Source: Ruminococcaceae bacterium UBA5891 (GTDB taxonomy: Bacteria; Bacillota; Clostridia; Oscillospirales; Acutalibacteraceae). Taken from it: a stretch of DNA of 62,375 nucleotides. Location: assembly GCA_002431945.1 (NCBI GenBank), contig DJET01000005.1:1-62375 (forward strand), written 5' to 3'. Made by a program: the position numbers and the translations under genes. Shown here in pieces: positions 35,874 to 42,893 of this stretch. Under the pieces are notes generated by a model, which did not search any database, was not told the DNA's origin, and saw only the letters and a list, made by a program, of their open reading frames with translations. How positions within the stretch are numbered: the first letter of the stretch is position 1; every line of letters begins with the position of its first letter.

Positions 35874-36629
35874 ATGGATTTTTCAGGAAAAACCGCACTC
35901 GTGACGGGCGCGGCTTCGGGAATGGGACTTTTGTTCTGTCAATGTTTTGTAAAAGCGGGAGGGAATGCGGTATTAGTTGATATTAACGAGGAACAGTTAT
36001 CTTACTGCACAGAGCAGATAAACGCCGATTATCCCGAAAAAGCGGCATATGCGGTTTGTGATGTGCGTAATTACGGTCAGGTTTGTGCCGCGCGCGATCT
36101 CGCGGTTGCAAAATTCGGAAGTATTGATGTGCTTGTGAATTTTGCCGGGGGAGCAGAAACCAGAATGTTAGGCACCGGAAACAAGGAATTTGTTGATATT
36201 CCGATTGATGTTTACGACTGGGGAATTGACGTAAACCTGAAAGGTCAATTCTATTTTGACCATGCGGTATTAAAACAAATGCGCGAGCAAAAAAGCGGTG
36301 TGATTATTCACATAGGCTCTATCACGGGCGAAGAGGGCTGTGCCAGAAACGTTGCTTACTCTGCTTCAAAAAGCGCCGCCATGAACGGGCTGACAAAATC
36401 TATTGCACAGTACGGCTCGCGGTACGGAATAAGATGCTGCTGCATTTCTCCGGGACCGGTACTTACAAGAAAGGCGATGTCGGGTATGAAAACCATGCTC
36501 GGCCGGGCCGCCGAGCCGCAGGAAATAGTTGATTTGGTGCTGTTTGCGGTATCGGATAAAGGCGCATTTCTGGACGGAATAAATATTCTTTCGGACGGCG
36601 GAAGAAATATTATGCGTAACAAGGAGTAG
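35874..36629 (+). CDS. SDR-family oxidoreductase
   Basis: AGGAGG 6 bases before ATG 35874 fixes the start. The Rossmann motif is ALVTGAASGMG at residue 8, the NNAG-type motif is VNFAGGAE near 88, and the catalytic Ser and Tyr-Lys are in HIGSITGEEG and VAYSASKSAAMNG. The acidic residue after strand 2 (LVDINEE) suggests NAD rather than NADP. In this context it may oxidise or reduce a sugar or sugar-acid intermediate. It begins a three-gene unit with the AroD-like and quinone-oxidoreductase-like genes. Confidence 0.88.
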   Translation: MDFSGKTALVTGAASGMGLLFCQCFVKAGGNAVLVDINEEQLSYCTEQINADYPEKAAYAVCDVRNYGQVCAARDLAVAKFGSIDVLVNFAGGAETRMLGTGNKEFVDIPIDVYDWGIDVNLKGQFYFDHAVLKQMREQKSGVIIHIGSITGEEGCARNVAYSASKSAAMNGLTKSIAQYGSRYGIRCCCISPGPVLTRKAMSGMKTMLGRAAEPQEIVDLVLFAVSDKGAFLDGINILSDGGRNIMRNKE

Positions 36630-36633
36630 GCGT

Positions 36634-37389
36634 ATGAATGCAAATTTTTTAGTAGACGGAAGACCTACTTTAACCGTAATGATTCAGGCAAGAACGCCGG
36701 AACGCGTATTTGAACTGATTGAAAAAGGGCTTGACGGCGGCGCGGACGCATTTGGCTTGCAGCTTGAACAGCTTGAGCACAAATACCGTACAGAAGATAA
36801 TTTTAAAAGTTTTTTCAAGGCGATGAACGGTAAGCCGGCATATGTTACCAACTACCGCACTAACCTGAACACAAATATGACAGACGAAGAACGTGCGGCG
36901 GAATTGCTTAAGGCGGCTGGCTGCGGCGCGGCGTTGATTGATGTGATGGGAGACTTATACTGTCCCTCCGAACTGGAAATTGCATATGATGAAAATGCGG
37001 CAGAAAGGCAAAGGAAACTGATTGGCAAAATTCACGCTACGGGAGCGGAGGTTCTGATGTCGTCGCATACAGCAAAATTCTTAGCGCCCGAAACGGTGTT
37101 AAAAATTGCCGAAACACAGGTTTCGCGCGGTGCGGATATTGCAAAGGTTGTTACGGTGGCAGACAGTGAGAAAGAGCTTGACAGCAATTACAGTGCAAGC
37201 CTTTTATTGAAAGAAAAACTTGGGCATCCGTTCTTGTTCCTTTCGGTCGGAAAGTGCTGTGCTAAGCACCGCCGAATCGCACCGTTTTTAACAAACGGTA
37301 TGTTTTTGTGCGTAGTTTGTCAGGATGAATTATCAACTCCGGCACAGCCGCTGTTGAAAACGGCAAAAGAAATGGTTAGCCTGTTTTAG
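36634..37389 (+). CDS. AroD-like (type I dehydroquinase fold) enzyme
   Basis: AAGGAG inside the SDR gene's end serves ATG 36634. The length of 251 and the motif order match type I 3-dehydroquinate dehydratase: Schiff-base Lys in ADIAKVVTV, catalytic His in VLMSSHTAKF and the terminal Gln in LSTPAQPL. The Glu normally found in the DLEL-type strand is replaced (ALIDVMGDL), so the active site is altered. No other shikimate gene lies nearby. A lyase or dehydratase acting on a sugar-acid or cyclitol-like compound is more likely than aromatic biosynthesis, but this is inference. Confidence 0.7.
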   Translation: MNANFLVDGRPTLTVMIQARTPERVFELIEKGLDGGADAFGLQLEQLEHKYRTEDNFKSFFKAMNGKPAYVTNYRTNLNTNMTDEERAAELLKAAGCGAALIDVMGDLYCPSELEIAYDENAAERQRKLIGKIHATGAEVLMSSHTAKFLAPETVLKIAETQVSRGADIAKVVTVADSEKELDSNYSASLLLKEKLGHPFLFLSVGKCCAKHRRIAPFLTNGMFLCVVCQDELSTPAQPLLKTAKEMVSLF

Positions 37390-37420
37390 GACTGTATTTT
37401 AAACAGCAAGGAGAATATAT

Positions 37421-38416
37421 ATGAAAGCAATACTCGTAAATGACGACAGGTCATTAAGATGGGATAACGTACCCAACCCGATTTTGGGCGAGGACGACTG
37501 CCTTATAAAAATTGAGGCGGCGGCGCTCAACCGCGCAGACTTAATGCAGCGCGAGGGCGATTATCCGTCCCCTCCCGGCTGCCCCGACTGGATGGGACTT
37601 GAAATAGCCGGCACAATAGTTGAAATAGCCGACGGTGCGAAGGAAAAATCTAATTGGAAAATAGGGGATAAGGTCTGCGCGCTGTTAGGCGGCGGCGGTT
37701 ATGCCGAATACGCAAACGTTAAGTACGATATGCTTATGCCCGTACCCGAAAACTGCACTATGGTGGAGGCGGCGGCAATGCCCGAAGCGTTCGCCACGGC
37801 ATATTTAAACCTGTTTATTGAGGGTAAAATAAAGGCGGGAAACACCCTTTTAATGAACGCGGGCGCGAGCGGTCTTGCCAGCGTTATAATACCTATGGCA
37901 AAAGCTTTCGGCGTAAGGGTAATAACAACCGTGCTTACGGAAGAAATTGCGAATAACATTAAGCACCTGAAAGCCGACCGCGTTGTGGTTACAACAAAAG
38001 AGGACATTGTAGATGTGCTTAAAGAAGAGCTTGAAAACGGTCACGGCGTTGACGTTGCGATAGACTGCCTGGGCGGTGAGATAATGGGCAAGTGCATACA
38101 CTACCTCACCCACGGCGCACGCTGGATAATGATAGCGGCTCTCGCAGGGCAAAAAACCGAAATTGACCTTAAAAACATATATGTAAGAAACGTAAGAATA
38201 GTCGGCAGTACCCTGCGGTCAAGAACACCCGCCGTTAAAGCGGAAATTCTTGCGGACTTGGTGCGCGACGTATGGCCTAAAGTATCGGCGGGAGAAGTGC
38301 GACCGACTATATACAAGGTTTTGCCGATAACCGAGGCTGAGGCGGCGCAGGATATTCTTTACAGGGGAGAAAATGTCGGAAAGGTAGTTTTGACAATAGA
38401 ACACAATCATAAATAA
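37421..38416 (+). CDS. Quinone-oxidoreductase-like MDR dehydrogenase
   Basis: AAGGAG lies 8 bases before ATG. The 331-residue protein has the zinc-free medium-chain dehydrogenase layout of the PIG3/quinone oxidoreductase group: LNRADLMQREGDYPSPPG near 35, a GroES-like domain, then the nucleotide domain with NAGASGLASVIIPMAKAFG near 145. The structural and catalytic zinc cysteines are absent. It probably uses NADPH to reduce an enone or a related carbonyl. It is the last intact gene of the accessory region; the recombinase scar follows 17 bases later. Confidence 0.88.
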   Translation: MKAILVNDDRSLRWDNVPNPILGEDDCLIKIEAAALNRADLMQREGDYPSPPGCPDWMGLEIAGTIVEIADGAKEKSNWKIGDKVCALLGGGGYAEYANVKYDMLMPVPENCTMVEAAAMPEAFATAYLNLFIEGKIKAGNTLLMNAGASGLASVIIPMAKAFGVRVITTVLTEEIANNIKHLKADRVVVTTKEDIVDVLKEELENGHGVDVAIDCLGGEIMGKCIHYLTHGARWIMIAALAGQKTEIDLKNIYVRNVRIVGSTLRSRTPAVKAEILADLVRDVWPKVSAGEVRPTIYKVLPITEAEAAQDILYRGENVGKVVLTIEHNHK

Positions 38417-38433
38417 CTGTACGAAACTTAGCA

Positions 38434-38580
38434 GGGGCGACTTATTTTGAAATAGCTAAACGGCTGAAGGAAGAAAATGTTCCCACAATGGGTGGGGGAA
38501 AAAGTGTATGCGGGGGCTTACGATGGTTTGTGAGTGGAGGGCAGCTTGACTTCGGCTATGACTCAAGGCAATGCGGTTAA
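38434..38580 (+). pseudogene. Scar of a large serine recombinase
   Basis: One frame reads GATYFEIAKRLKEENVPTM followed by GGGK and, ten residues on, LRWFVSGGQ, ending at TAA 38578. The pattern I-A-x-x-L-x-E-x-x-(I/V)-P-T-x-G-G-K...W is the well-known Recombinase-domain segment of large serine integrases from clostridial mobile elements. There is no start codon, N-terminal resolvase domain or C-terminal zinc region. It is a short remnant marking past insertion or excision. Confidence 0.6.
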
Positions 38581-38610
38581 GGCGTTTCGGATTTCCGAAG
38601 CGCCTTTTTT
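38581..38610 (+). terminator. Rho-independent terminator
   Basis: GGCGTTTCGG pairs with CCGAAGCGCC (one G-T pair) around ATTT, then six T. It begins right after the stop of the recombinase fragment and insulates the 5S gene. Confidence 0.88.
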
Positions 38611-38702
38611 CGAGCCGAGCGCTATGTATAATAACAATCAGACTCTATTGGATGTTTATGATATAAGGGGAAAAGAAAAAATAAAAAAACTTAAATTTAC
38701 TA

Positions 38703-38731
38703 TTGACAAACATATTCATTTATGTTAGAAT
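38703..38731 (+). promoter_or_regulatory. Promoter of the 5S rRNA gene
   Basis: TTGACA (38703-38708) and TAGAAT (38726-38731) are separated by 17 bases. About 80 bases of leader follow, ending in a perfect 7-bp hairpin CTATTGT/ACAATAG at 38791-38813 directly before the 5S sequence, a likely processing signal. Confidence 0.8.
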
Positions 38732-38814
38732 ATCTTCACACCAAGAGATTATGGTTGGTTCGAGTTAAGTTTTTAAAATCCGGCTTGTATCTATTGTAAT
38801 GTCTTGACAATAGT

Positions 38815-38932
38815 TGGTGTTGATTGCGGCGAGGGTCCACCCGTTCCCATACCGAACACGGAAGTTAAGCTCGCTTGCGCTGAAAATACTCGGCGGGAAG
38901 CTGCCCGGAAAGATAAGTAGATGCCAACACTT
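38815..38932 (+). rRNA. rrf: 5S ribosomal RNA, solitary gene
   Basis: The conserved 5S core GGGTCCACCCGTTCCCAT, then CCGAACACGGAAGTTAAGC, is unmistakable. Helix I forms between GTGTTG (38817-38822) and CAACAC (38925-38930). The length of about 117 bases is normal. No 16S or 23S gene lies on either side; it has its own promoter and terminator. Exact ends are estimated from helix I. Confidence 0.95.
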
Positions 38933-38969
38933 AAACCTGTAAACAAGTAATTGTTTACAGGTTTTTTTG
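38933..38969 (+). terminator. Terminator of the 5S gene
   Basis: AACCTGTAAACAA and TTGTTTACAGGTT form a perfect 13-bp stem around GTAA, followed by a T run. Confidence 0.93.
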
Positions 38970-39115
38970 CATTGTTGGGTTATGCTGTCAAGTGCAAAAG
39001 TTTAATAAAAAGAGCAGCCCATATAAATCCAAGGCATAATGTGATAACCGCAAACCGTCTGATTTAATTTGATGCTCGCCTTAAAAATTGTTGCACTTAG
39101 TTTGACAATTCATCT

Positions 39116-40195
39116 CTATTCAACAAATTTTTTTGCAAATTCGTCGGCATAGGAATTAAGCGCGGTAAAATCCATTGCTTTAATATAGTATTTTTCAAGT
39201 TCGTCGTGCATAGCCTTTGCGCGCTCAAGCGTTTTGCAGGCAGAGGATAAAAGCTCCTTAGCGGTCTTATTGTTAAACTTAATTCTTTCGCGGCTTAAAT
39301 GCAGTGAAGAGTATGAAATAAACCTTCGCGCATGAATACGTCTTTCGCCGCTTTCAAAGCTGTTGTATTCATTTTCGGTCACAAAGGCAATGTCAAGTTC
39401 TGGAATTATAATATGGTCGGTAATAAGGCTCGGCAAAAAGGGATTTTTAACCGTTATTATTTCGTAACCGTTTTTAAGTGCGTGCTCCCTTATCCTGTTC
39501 ATTATTATATCGGAAGCGCTGCCGTAGGGGTCGCTTATTATAATTTTTTTTGAAGCCTCGCAGCCTACCGTTCCGTTAAAGGTAATTATTCCTTTTGGGG
39601 TTATACCGCCTAAAAATCTTATCCATTCGCTGCCTGCGGCGGTGCCCTGCTTTGCGGGTATCAAACGGCGGCAAAGGCGCTGGGCGAACTGCGCGGTCTT
39701 AGCTTTATCGGTGCAGGCAAGGGCAGTTTTGTAATTGTCTGCCTTAAGCTCGCCCGCCGCTTTGATATAGCGCGCGGCGGTGGCGTGAAGCGCCTTGTTG
39801 CAAAGTGTTGCGCGTATAACCTCTTTTTCATTGCCCGAAAAAAGAGAGTCATTCCAGTATTCGCCGAAATTAAGTATTTTTTCACATACGCCGGGGAAAG
39901 ACGGATCGACCGTATGCGGCGCGGTGCCATCCATAATAACGCGTTTTTTATCGGGAAGAATTACCGCGTCAAGCGAATCGGGATCCGAGCTGCACGGGCA
40001 TAAAACCGTTTTTATTCCGGCGCTTTCCGCATAAGCGGCAAGCTTTTTCATAAACGAGGATTTACCCGTTCCGGGACCACCTTTAATTATAAACGCGCGC
40101 CATTCGCCGTCGGGCAGATAGCTTTTATCGAAAACCGAGTAAAACCCCTCGCAGGAATTTGCGGCTAAGAAATAAGTTAATTTTTTCTGTTTCAT
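39116..40195 (-). CDS. P-loop ATPase of the PRK06851-like type
   Basis: GGAGGGTGATTT precedes the minus-strand ATG at 40195. The 359-residue protein has a Walker A motif FIIKGGPGTGKSSFMKKLA near 37 and CPCSSDPDSLDAVILPDKK near 67, followed by a second half with NGTVGCEASKKIIISDPYG near 205. I recall this as an uncharacterised clostridial nucleotide-binding family with two P-loop-like halves. The second half lacks an obvious intact Walker A motif. It is alone and divergent from rnpB. The function is unknown. Confidence 0.75.
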   Translation of the reverse strand: MKQKKLTYFLAANSCEGFYSVFDKSYLPDGEWRAFIIKGGPGTGKSSFMKKLAAYAESAGIKTVLCPCSSDPDSLDAVILPDKKRVIMDGTAPHTVDPSFPGVCEKILNFGEYWNDSLFSGNEKEVIRATLCNKALHATAARYIKAAGELKADNYKTALACTDKAKTAQFAQRLCRRLIPAKQGTAAGSEWIRFLGGITPKGIITFNGTVGCEASKKIIISDPYGSASDIIMNRIREHALKNGYEIITVKNPFLPSLITDHIIIPELDIAFVTENEYNSFESGERRIHARRFISYSSLHLSRERIKFNNKTAKELLSSACKTLERAKAMHDELEKYYIKAMDFTALNSYADEFAKKFVE

Positions 40196-40239
40196 AAATC
40201 ACCCTCCAAACATTATATATTATTCCCCTTAAAATACTT

Positions 40240-40268
40240 TTGACACAGAACGTTAAATGTGTTAAAAT
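40240..40268 (+). promoter_or_regulatory. rnpB promoter
   Basis: TTGACA (40240-40245) and TAAAAT (40263-40268) with a 17-base spacer; the RNA begins about 7 bases later. Confidence 0.88.
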
Positions 40269-40274
40269 ATGTAA

Positions 40275-40641
40275 GAGTCGGTCAGACGGTCGCGGGTAGC
40301 AATATCCGAGGAAAGTCCGAGCCCCGCAGGGCAGAATAGCGGCTAACGGCCGCCGAGGGTGACCTTAGGGAAAGTGCAACAGAGATATACCGCCGCAAAA
40401 GGCTGAGATTTTTTCTCAGAGCGTGCTTATGCACCGCCCGTTTGCGGTAAGGGTGGAAAGGCGAGGTAAGAGCTCACCGGTTTCACGGGAACGTCGAAAC
40501 CCTGTAAACCCTATTCGGAGCAACGCTGACTGTAACTGTACGCTTGCCCGGCGTGTTACGAAAAGCGGCTTGAGCGTAAGGAGCAATCCTGCGTCGAGAT
40601 AGATGATCGTCCACGACAGAACTCGGCTTACCGACCGACTC
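40275..40641 (+). ncRNA. rnpB: RNase P RNA
   Basis: The catalytic RNA of RNase P, which trims tRNA 5' ends. Universal elements are present: GAGGAAAGTCCGAGC near 40308, AGGGAAAGTGCAACAGAGA near 40368 with ATACCGCC, and AGATAGATGATCGTC near the end. The termini GAGTCGGTC and GACCGACTC pair as helix P1/P2 should. At about 367 bases it is of normal size, and the elements look like the ancestral (A-type) rather than the Bacillus fold, though I did not fold it fully. It has a strong promoter and a terminator. Confidence 0.95.
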
Positions 40642-40679
40642 ACTATTTTAAATATAAACCGAAATGTAAGAATTGTTTT

Positions 40680-40709
40680 AAGCACGGACTGTAACGCCCG
40701 TGCTTTTTT
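40680..40709 (+). terminator. rnpB terminator
   Basis: AAGCACGG pairs with CCGTGCTT around a 10-base loop and is followed by T residues, just before the next promoter. Confidence 0.88.
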
Positions 40710-40716
40710 GCGCCTG

Positions 40717-40745
40717 TTGACAAAATTAAAAATATGTATTATAAT
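40717..40745 (+). promoter_or_regulatory. Promoter of the TetR-ABC operon
   Basis: Consensus TTGACA (40717-40722), 17 bases, consensus TATAAT (40740-40745). It should be very strong when not repressed. Confidence 0.92.
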
Positions 40746-40747
40746 AA

Positions 40748-40775
40748 GAAACATATGTAGCGCAACATATGTTTC
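40748..40775. promoter_or_regulatory. TetR-type operator at the transcription start
   Basis: GAAACATATGT and ACATATGTTTC are perfect 11-bp inverted repeats around AGCGCA. The site begins 2 bases after the -10 box, so a bound dimer would block transcription start. The product of the first gene is the expected ligand-responsive repressor. Confidence 0.85.
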
Positions 40776-40797
40776 TTTAAAAAAACGGAGTGATAAA

Positions 40798-41361
40798 ATG
40801 CCGCGTAAATTTATGTTTACCAAAGATGAAATAATTTCTGCCGCGCTTAATATCGTGCGTAAAAACGGTATGCCTGCGCTTACCGCAAGGGCGCTCGGAA
40901 ATGAGCTTGGATCTTCTTCAAAGCCCGTTTTCAGTATATTTGATAATATGGGCGACGTGCAAAACGCCGTTTTAGATGCGGCAAACCGTGAGTATCAGGG
41001 GTATATTGAAAAAATTATGAAAAGCGGTAAATACCCGCCCTATAAGGCAAGCGGTATGGCATATATAAGCTTTGCAAGGGAAGAAAAGGAGCTTTTTAAG
41101 TTGCTTTTTATGCGGGACAGAACAAATGAAACAATAACGGAAAACAGGGAAGAAATAAAACCGCTTATAGAGCTGATAATGCAAAATACCGGAGCAGACG
41201 AGGAAAGAGCATATATATTTCACCTTGAAATGTGGGTTTACGTGCACGGGATCGCGGCAATGGCGGCAACCTCGTATTTAAAGCTTGACGAAGAGCTTAT
41301 AAGCCGTATTTTAACCGACGCATATAAGGGACTTGAGGCTGCTTTAAAGGGGGAATTTTAA
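40798..41361 (+). CDS. TetR/AcrR-family repressor
   Basis: ATG 40798 follows ACGGAGTGATAAA; upstream in-frame codons lie inside the operator region and are rejected. Residues 10-55 form the HTH (TKDEIISAALNIVRKNG...LTARALGNELG). The ligand domain of about 130 residues resembles the WHG type (ISFAREEKELFKLLFMRD, MWVYVHGIAAMA). It probably represses its own operon through the 28-bp palindrome and lets go when the exporter's substrate, possibly a toxic compound, binds. It ends 5 bases before the ATPase gene. Confidence 0.92.
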   Translation: MPRKFMFTKDEIISAALNIVRKNGMPALTARALGNELGSSSKPVFSIFDNMGDVQNAVLDAANREYQGYIEKIMKSGKYPPYKASGMAYISFAREEKELFKLLFMRDRTNETITENREEIKPLIELIMQNTGADEERAYIFHLEMWVYVHGIAAMAATSYLKLDEELISRILTDAYKGLEAALKGEF

Positions 41362-41366
41362 GCCTT

Positions 41367-42089
41367 ATGAACGCAATAGTAACAGAAAAGCTTACTAAAC
41401 GGTATAAAGATGTAACCGCCGTAGACGGGCTTAGCCTTTCGGTAAAAAAGGGCGAGCTTTTTGCGCTTTTGGGGGTTAACGGCGCAGGCAAAACAACCGC
41501 AGTTAAAATGCTTTGCGGAATTACGGAACCGACAGGCGGAAACGCATGGCTTTCGGGCAAAAGCATAGTAACCGAGCTTAGGGCGGTTAAAGGTATAATA
41601 GGCGTTTCGCCGCAGGAAACGGCGGTGGCGCCGAACCTTACCGTTAAAGAGAATTTAGAGCTTATGTGCGGTGTGCACGGTTTTTCGGGAAACGTAAAAA
41701 AACAAAAGGTGCGCGAGCTTTTAAAAAGCTTCGGATTAAGCGATACGGCGGGCAAAAGGGCGTCAAAGCTTTCGGGCGGCTGGCAAAGGCGCCTTAGTAT
41801 TGCAATGGCGCTTATAAGCGAGCCCGAAATACTGTTTTTGGACGAACCTACACTCGGTCTTGACGTGATTGCAAGAAGCGAATTGTGGGAGCTTGTACGA
41901 AGCTTTAAGGGTGAGAAAACAGTTATACTTACAACCCATTATTTAGAAGAGGCAGAAGCGCTTTCGGACCGTATAGGCATAATGAAAGGCGGCAGGCTTT
42001 TAAGAGTAGGTACGGCTGCGGAGATTAAAGCGGCAGCAGGTGCCGAAACCCTTGAAGAAGCGTTTATAAAAACCGTAAAGGAGCTATGA
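41367..42089 (+). CDS. ABC exporter ATPase, ABC-2 type
   Basis: The 240-residue ATPase has Walker A GVNGAGKTTAVKML, Q-loop near VSPQET, signature LSGGWQRR, Walker B EILFLDEPTLGLD and switch His in LTTHYLEEAE. This is the layout of CcmA/DrrA-like ATPases for drug or lipid export. It lies between the TetR repressor and the permease with no gaps. The substrate is unknown. Confidence 0.93.
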   Translation: MNAIVTEKLTKRYKDVTAVDGLSLSVKKGELFALLGVNGAGKTTAVKMLCGITEPTGGNAWLSGKSIVTELRAVKGIIGVSPQETAVAPNLTVKENLELMCGVHGFSGNVKKQKVRELLKSFGLSDTAGKRASKLSGGWQRRLSIAMALISEPEILFLDEPTLGLDVIARSELWELVRSFKGEKTVILTTHYLEEAEALSDRIGIMKGGRLLRVGTAAEIKAAAGAETLEEAFIKTVKEL

Positions 42090-42090
42090 G

Positions 42091-42822
42091 ATGAGAATGT
42101 GGGCTTTTTCTTCAAGAACGGCAAGGGAAATATTAAGGGATCCGCTGACGCTGTTTTTCGGGCTTGGCTTTCCGCTTATATTGCTTTGCTTGCTTACGGC
42201 AATACAGGCGAACGTACCGGTAAGCCTGTTTGAAATCGAGCGTTTAACGCCGGGAATTGCAGTTTTCGGGCTGTCGTTTGTTACCTTATTTTCCGCAACT
42301 CTTATTTCAAGAGACCGTGAAACGGCTTTTTTATGGCGGCTGTATACCACTCCGCTTACCGCCGCCGATTTTATTTTAGGATATGCCTTACCCATAATTC
42401 CGATTGCCGCGGTGCAAAGCGCGGTTTGCTATACGGCTGCGCTTTTTATGGGGCTTAGGTTAAGCGGCGCGGTTATATATGCGGTGCTGTTTATAATTCC
42501 GGTTTCTTTATTTTATATTGCGCTCGGACTTCTTTGCGGCAGTGTGTTAAGCGTAAAACAGGCAGGCGGAATTTGCGGCGCGCTGCTTACGAATTTAAGC
42601 GCGTGGCTTTCGGGTGTGTGGTTTGACCTTGACCTTGTGGGCGGAGCGTTTAAAAGGATTGCTTATTTACTGCCGTTTGTGCACGCAACGGAGCTTGAAA
42701 GGGCGGTAACGGCAGGCGAATATTCGCATATACTTCCGCATTTTATTTGGGTTCTCGGTTATACCGCCGTTACAGCGGCGGCAGCGGTTCTGCTGTTTTT
42801 AAGGCAAATGAAAAAGCAGTAA
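42091..42822 (+). CDS. ABC-2 type permease
   Basis: It begins one base after the ATPase stop. The 243-residue membrane protein has six helices and the ABC-2 signature region (SVKQAGGICGALLTNLSAWLS near 150, then LVGGAFKRIAYLLPFVHATE). It forms an exporter with the ATPase. Multidrug or antibiotic efflux is the usual role of such TetR-linked pairs; this is inference. Confidence 0.9.
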   Translation: MRMWAFSSRTAREILRDPLTLFFGLGFPLILLCLLTAIQANVPVSLFEIERLTPGIAVFGLSFVTLFSATLISRDRETAFLWRLYTTPLTAADFILGYALPIIPIAAVQSAVCYTAALFMGLRLSGAVIYAVLFIIPVSLFYIALGLLCGSVLSVKQAGGICGALLTNLSAWLSGVWFDLDLVGGAFKRIAYLLPFVHATELERAVTAGEYSHILPHFIWVLGYTAVTAAAAVLLFLRQMKKQ

Positions 42823-42893
42823 AAATAAAGCTTGACAAATGATACCGTATATAAGAAAATAAGCTTATAAATAAAAAGTCGGGGTGTTATTTA

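Noticed and set aside
38534..38728. 64-codon open frame before the 5S gene
   Set aside because: It runs through the terminator at 38581-38610 and into the -35 region of the 5S promoter, so it is very unlikely to be translated.
38757..38766. GGTTCGAGTT near the 5S leader as a right-hand copy of the tRNA attachment site
   Set aside because: Only about seven bases match the T-loop region; the flanking CCTAC and acceptor sequences are absent, so chance is the simplest explanation.
38803..38815. A second 5S promoter starting at TTGAC near 38804
   Set aside because: The -10 region would fall inside the 5S sequence, and no TATAAT-like box exists at proper spacing.
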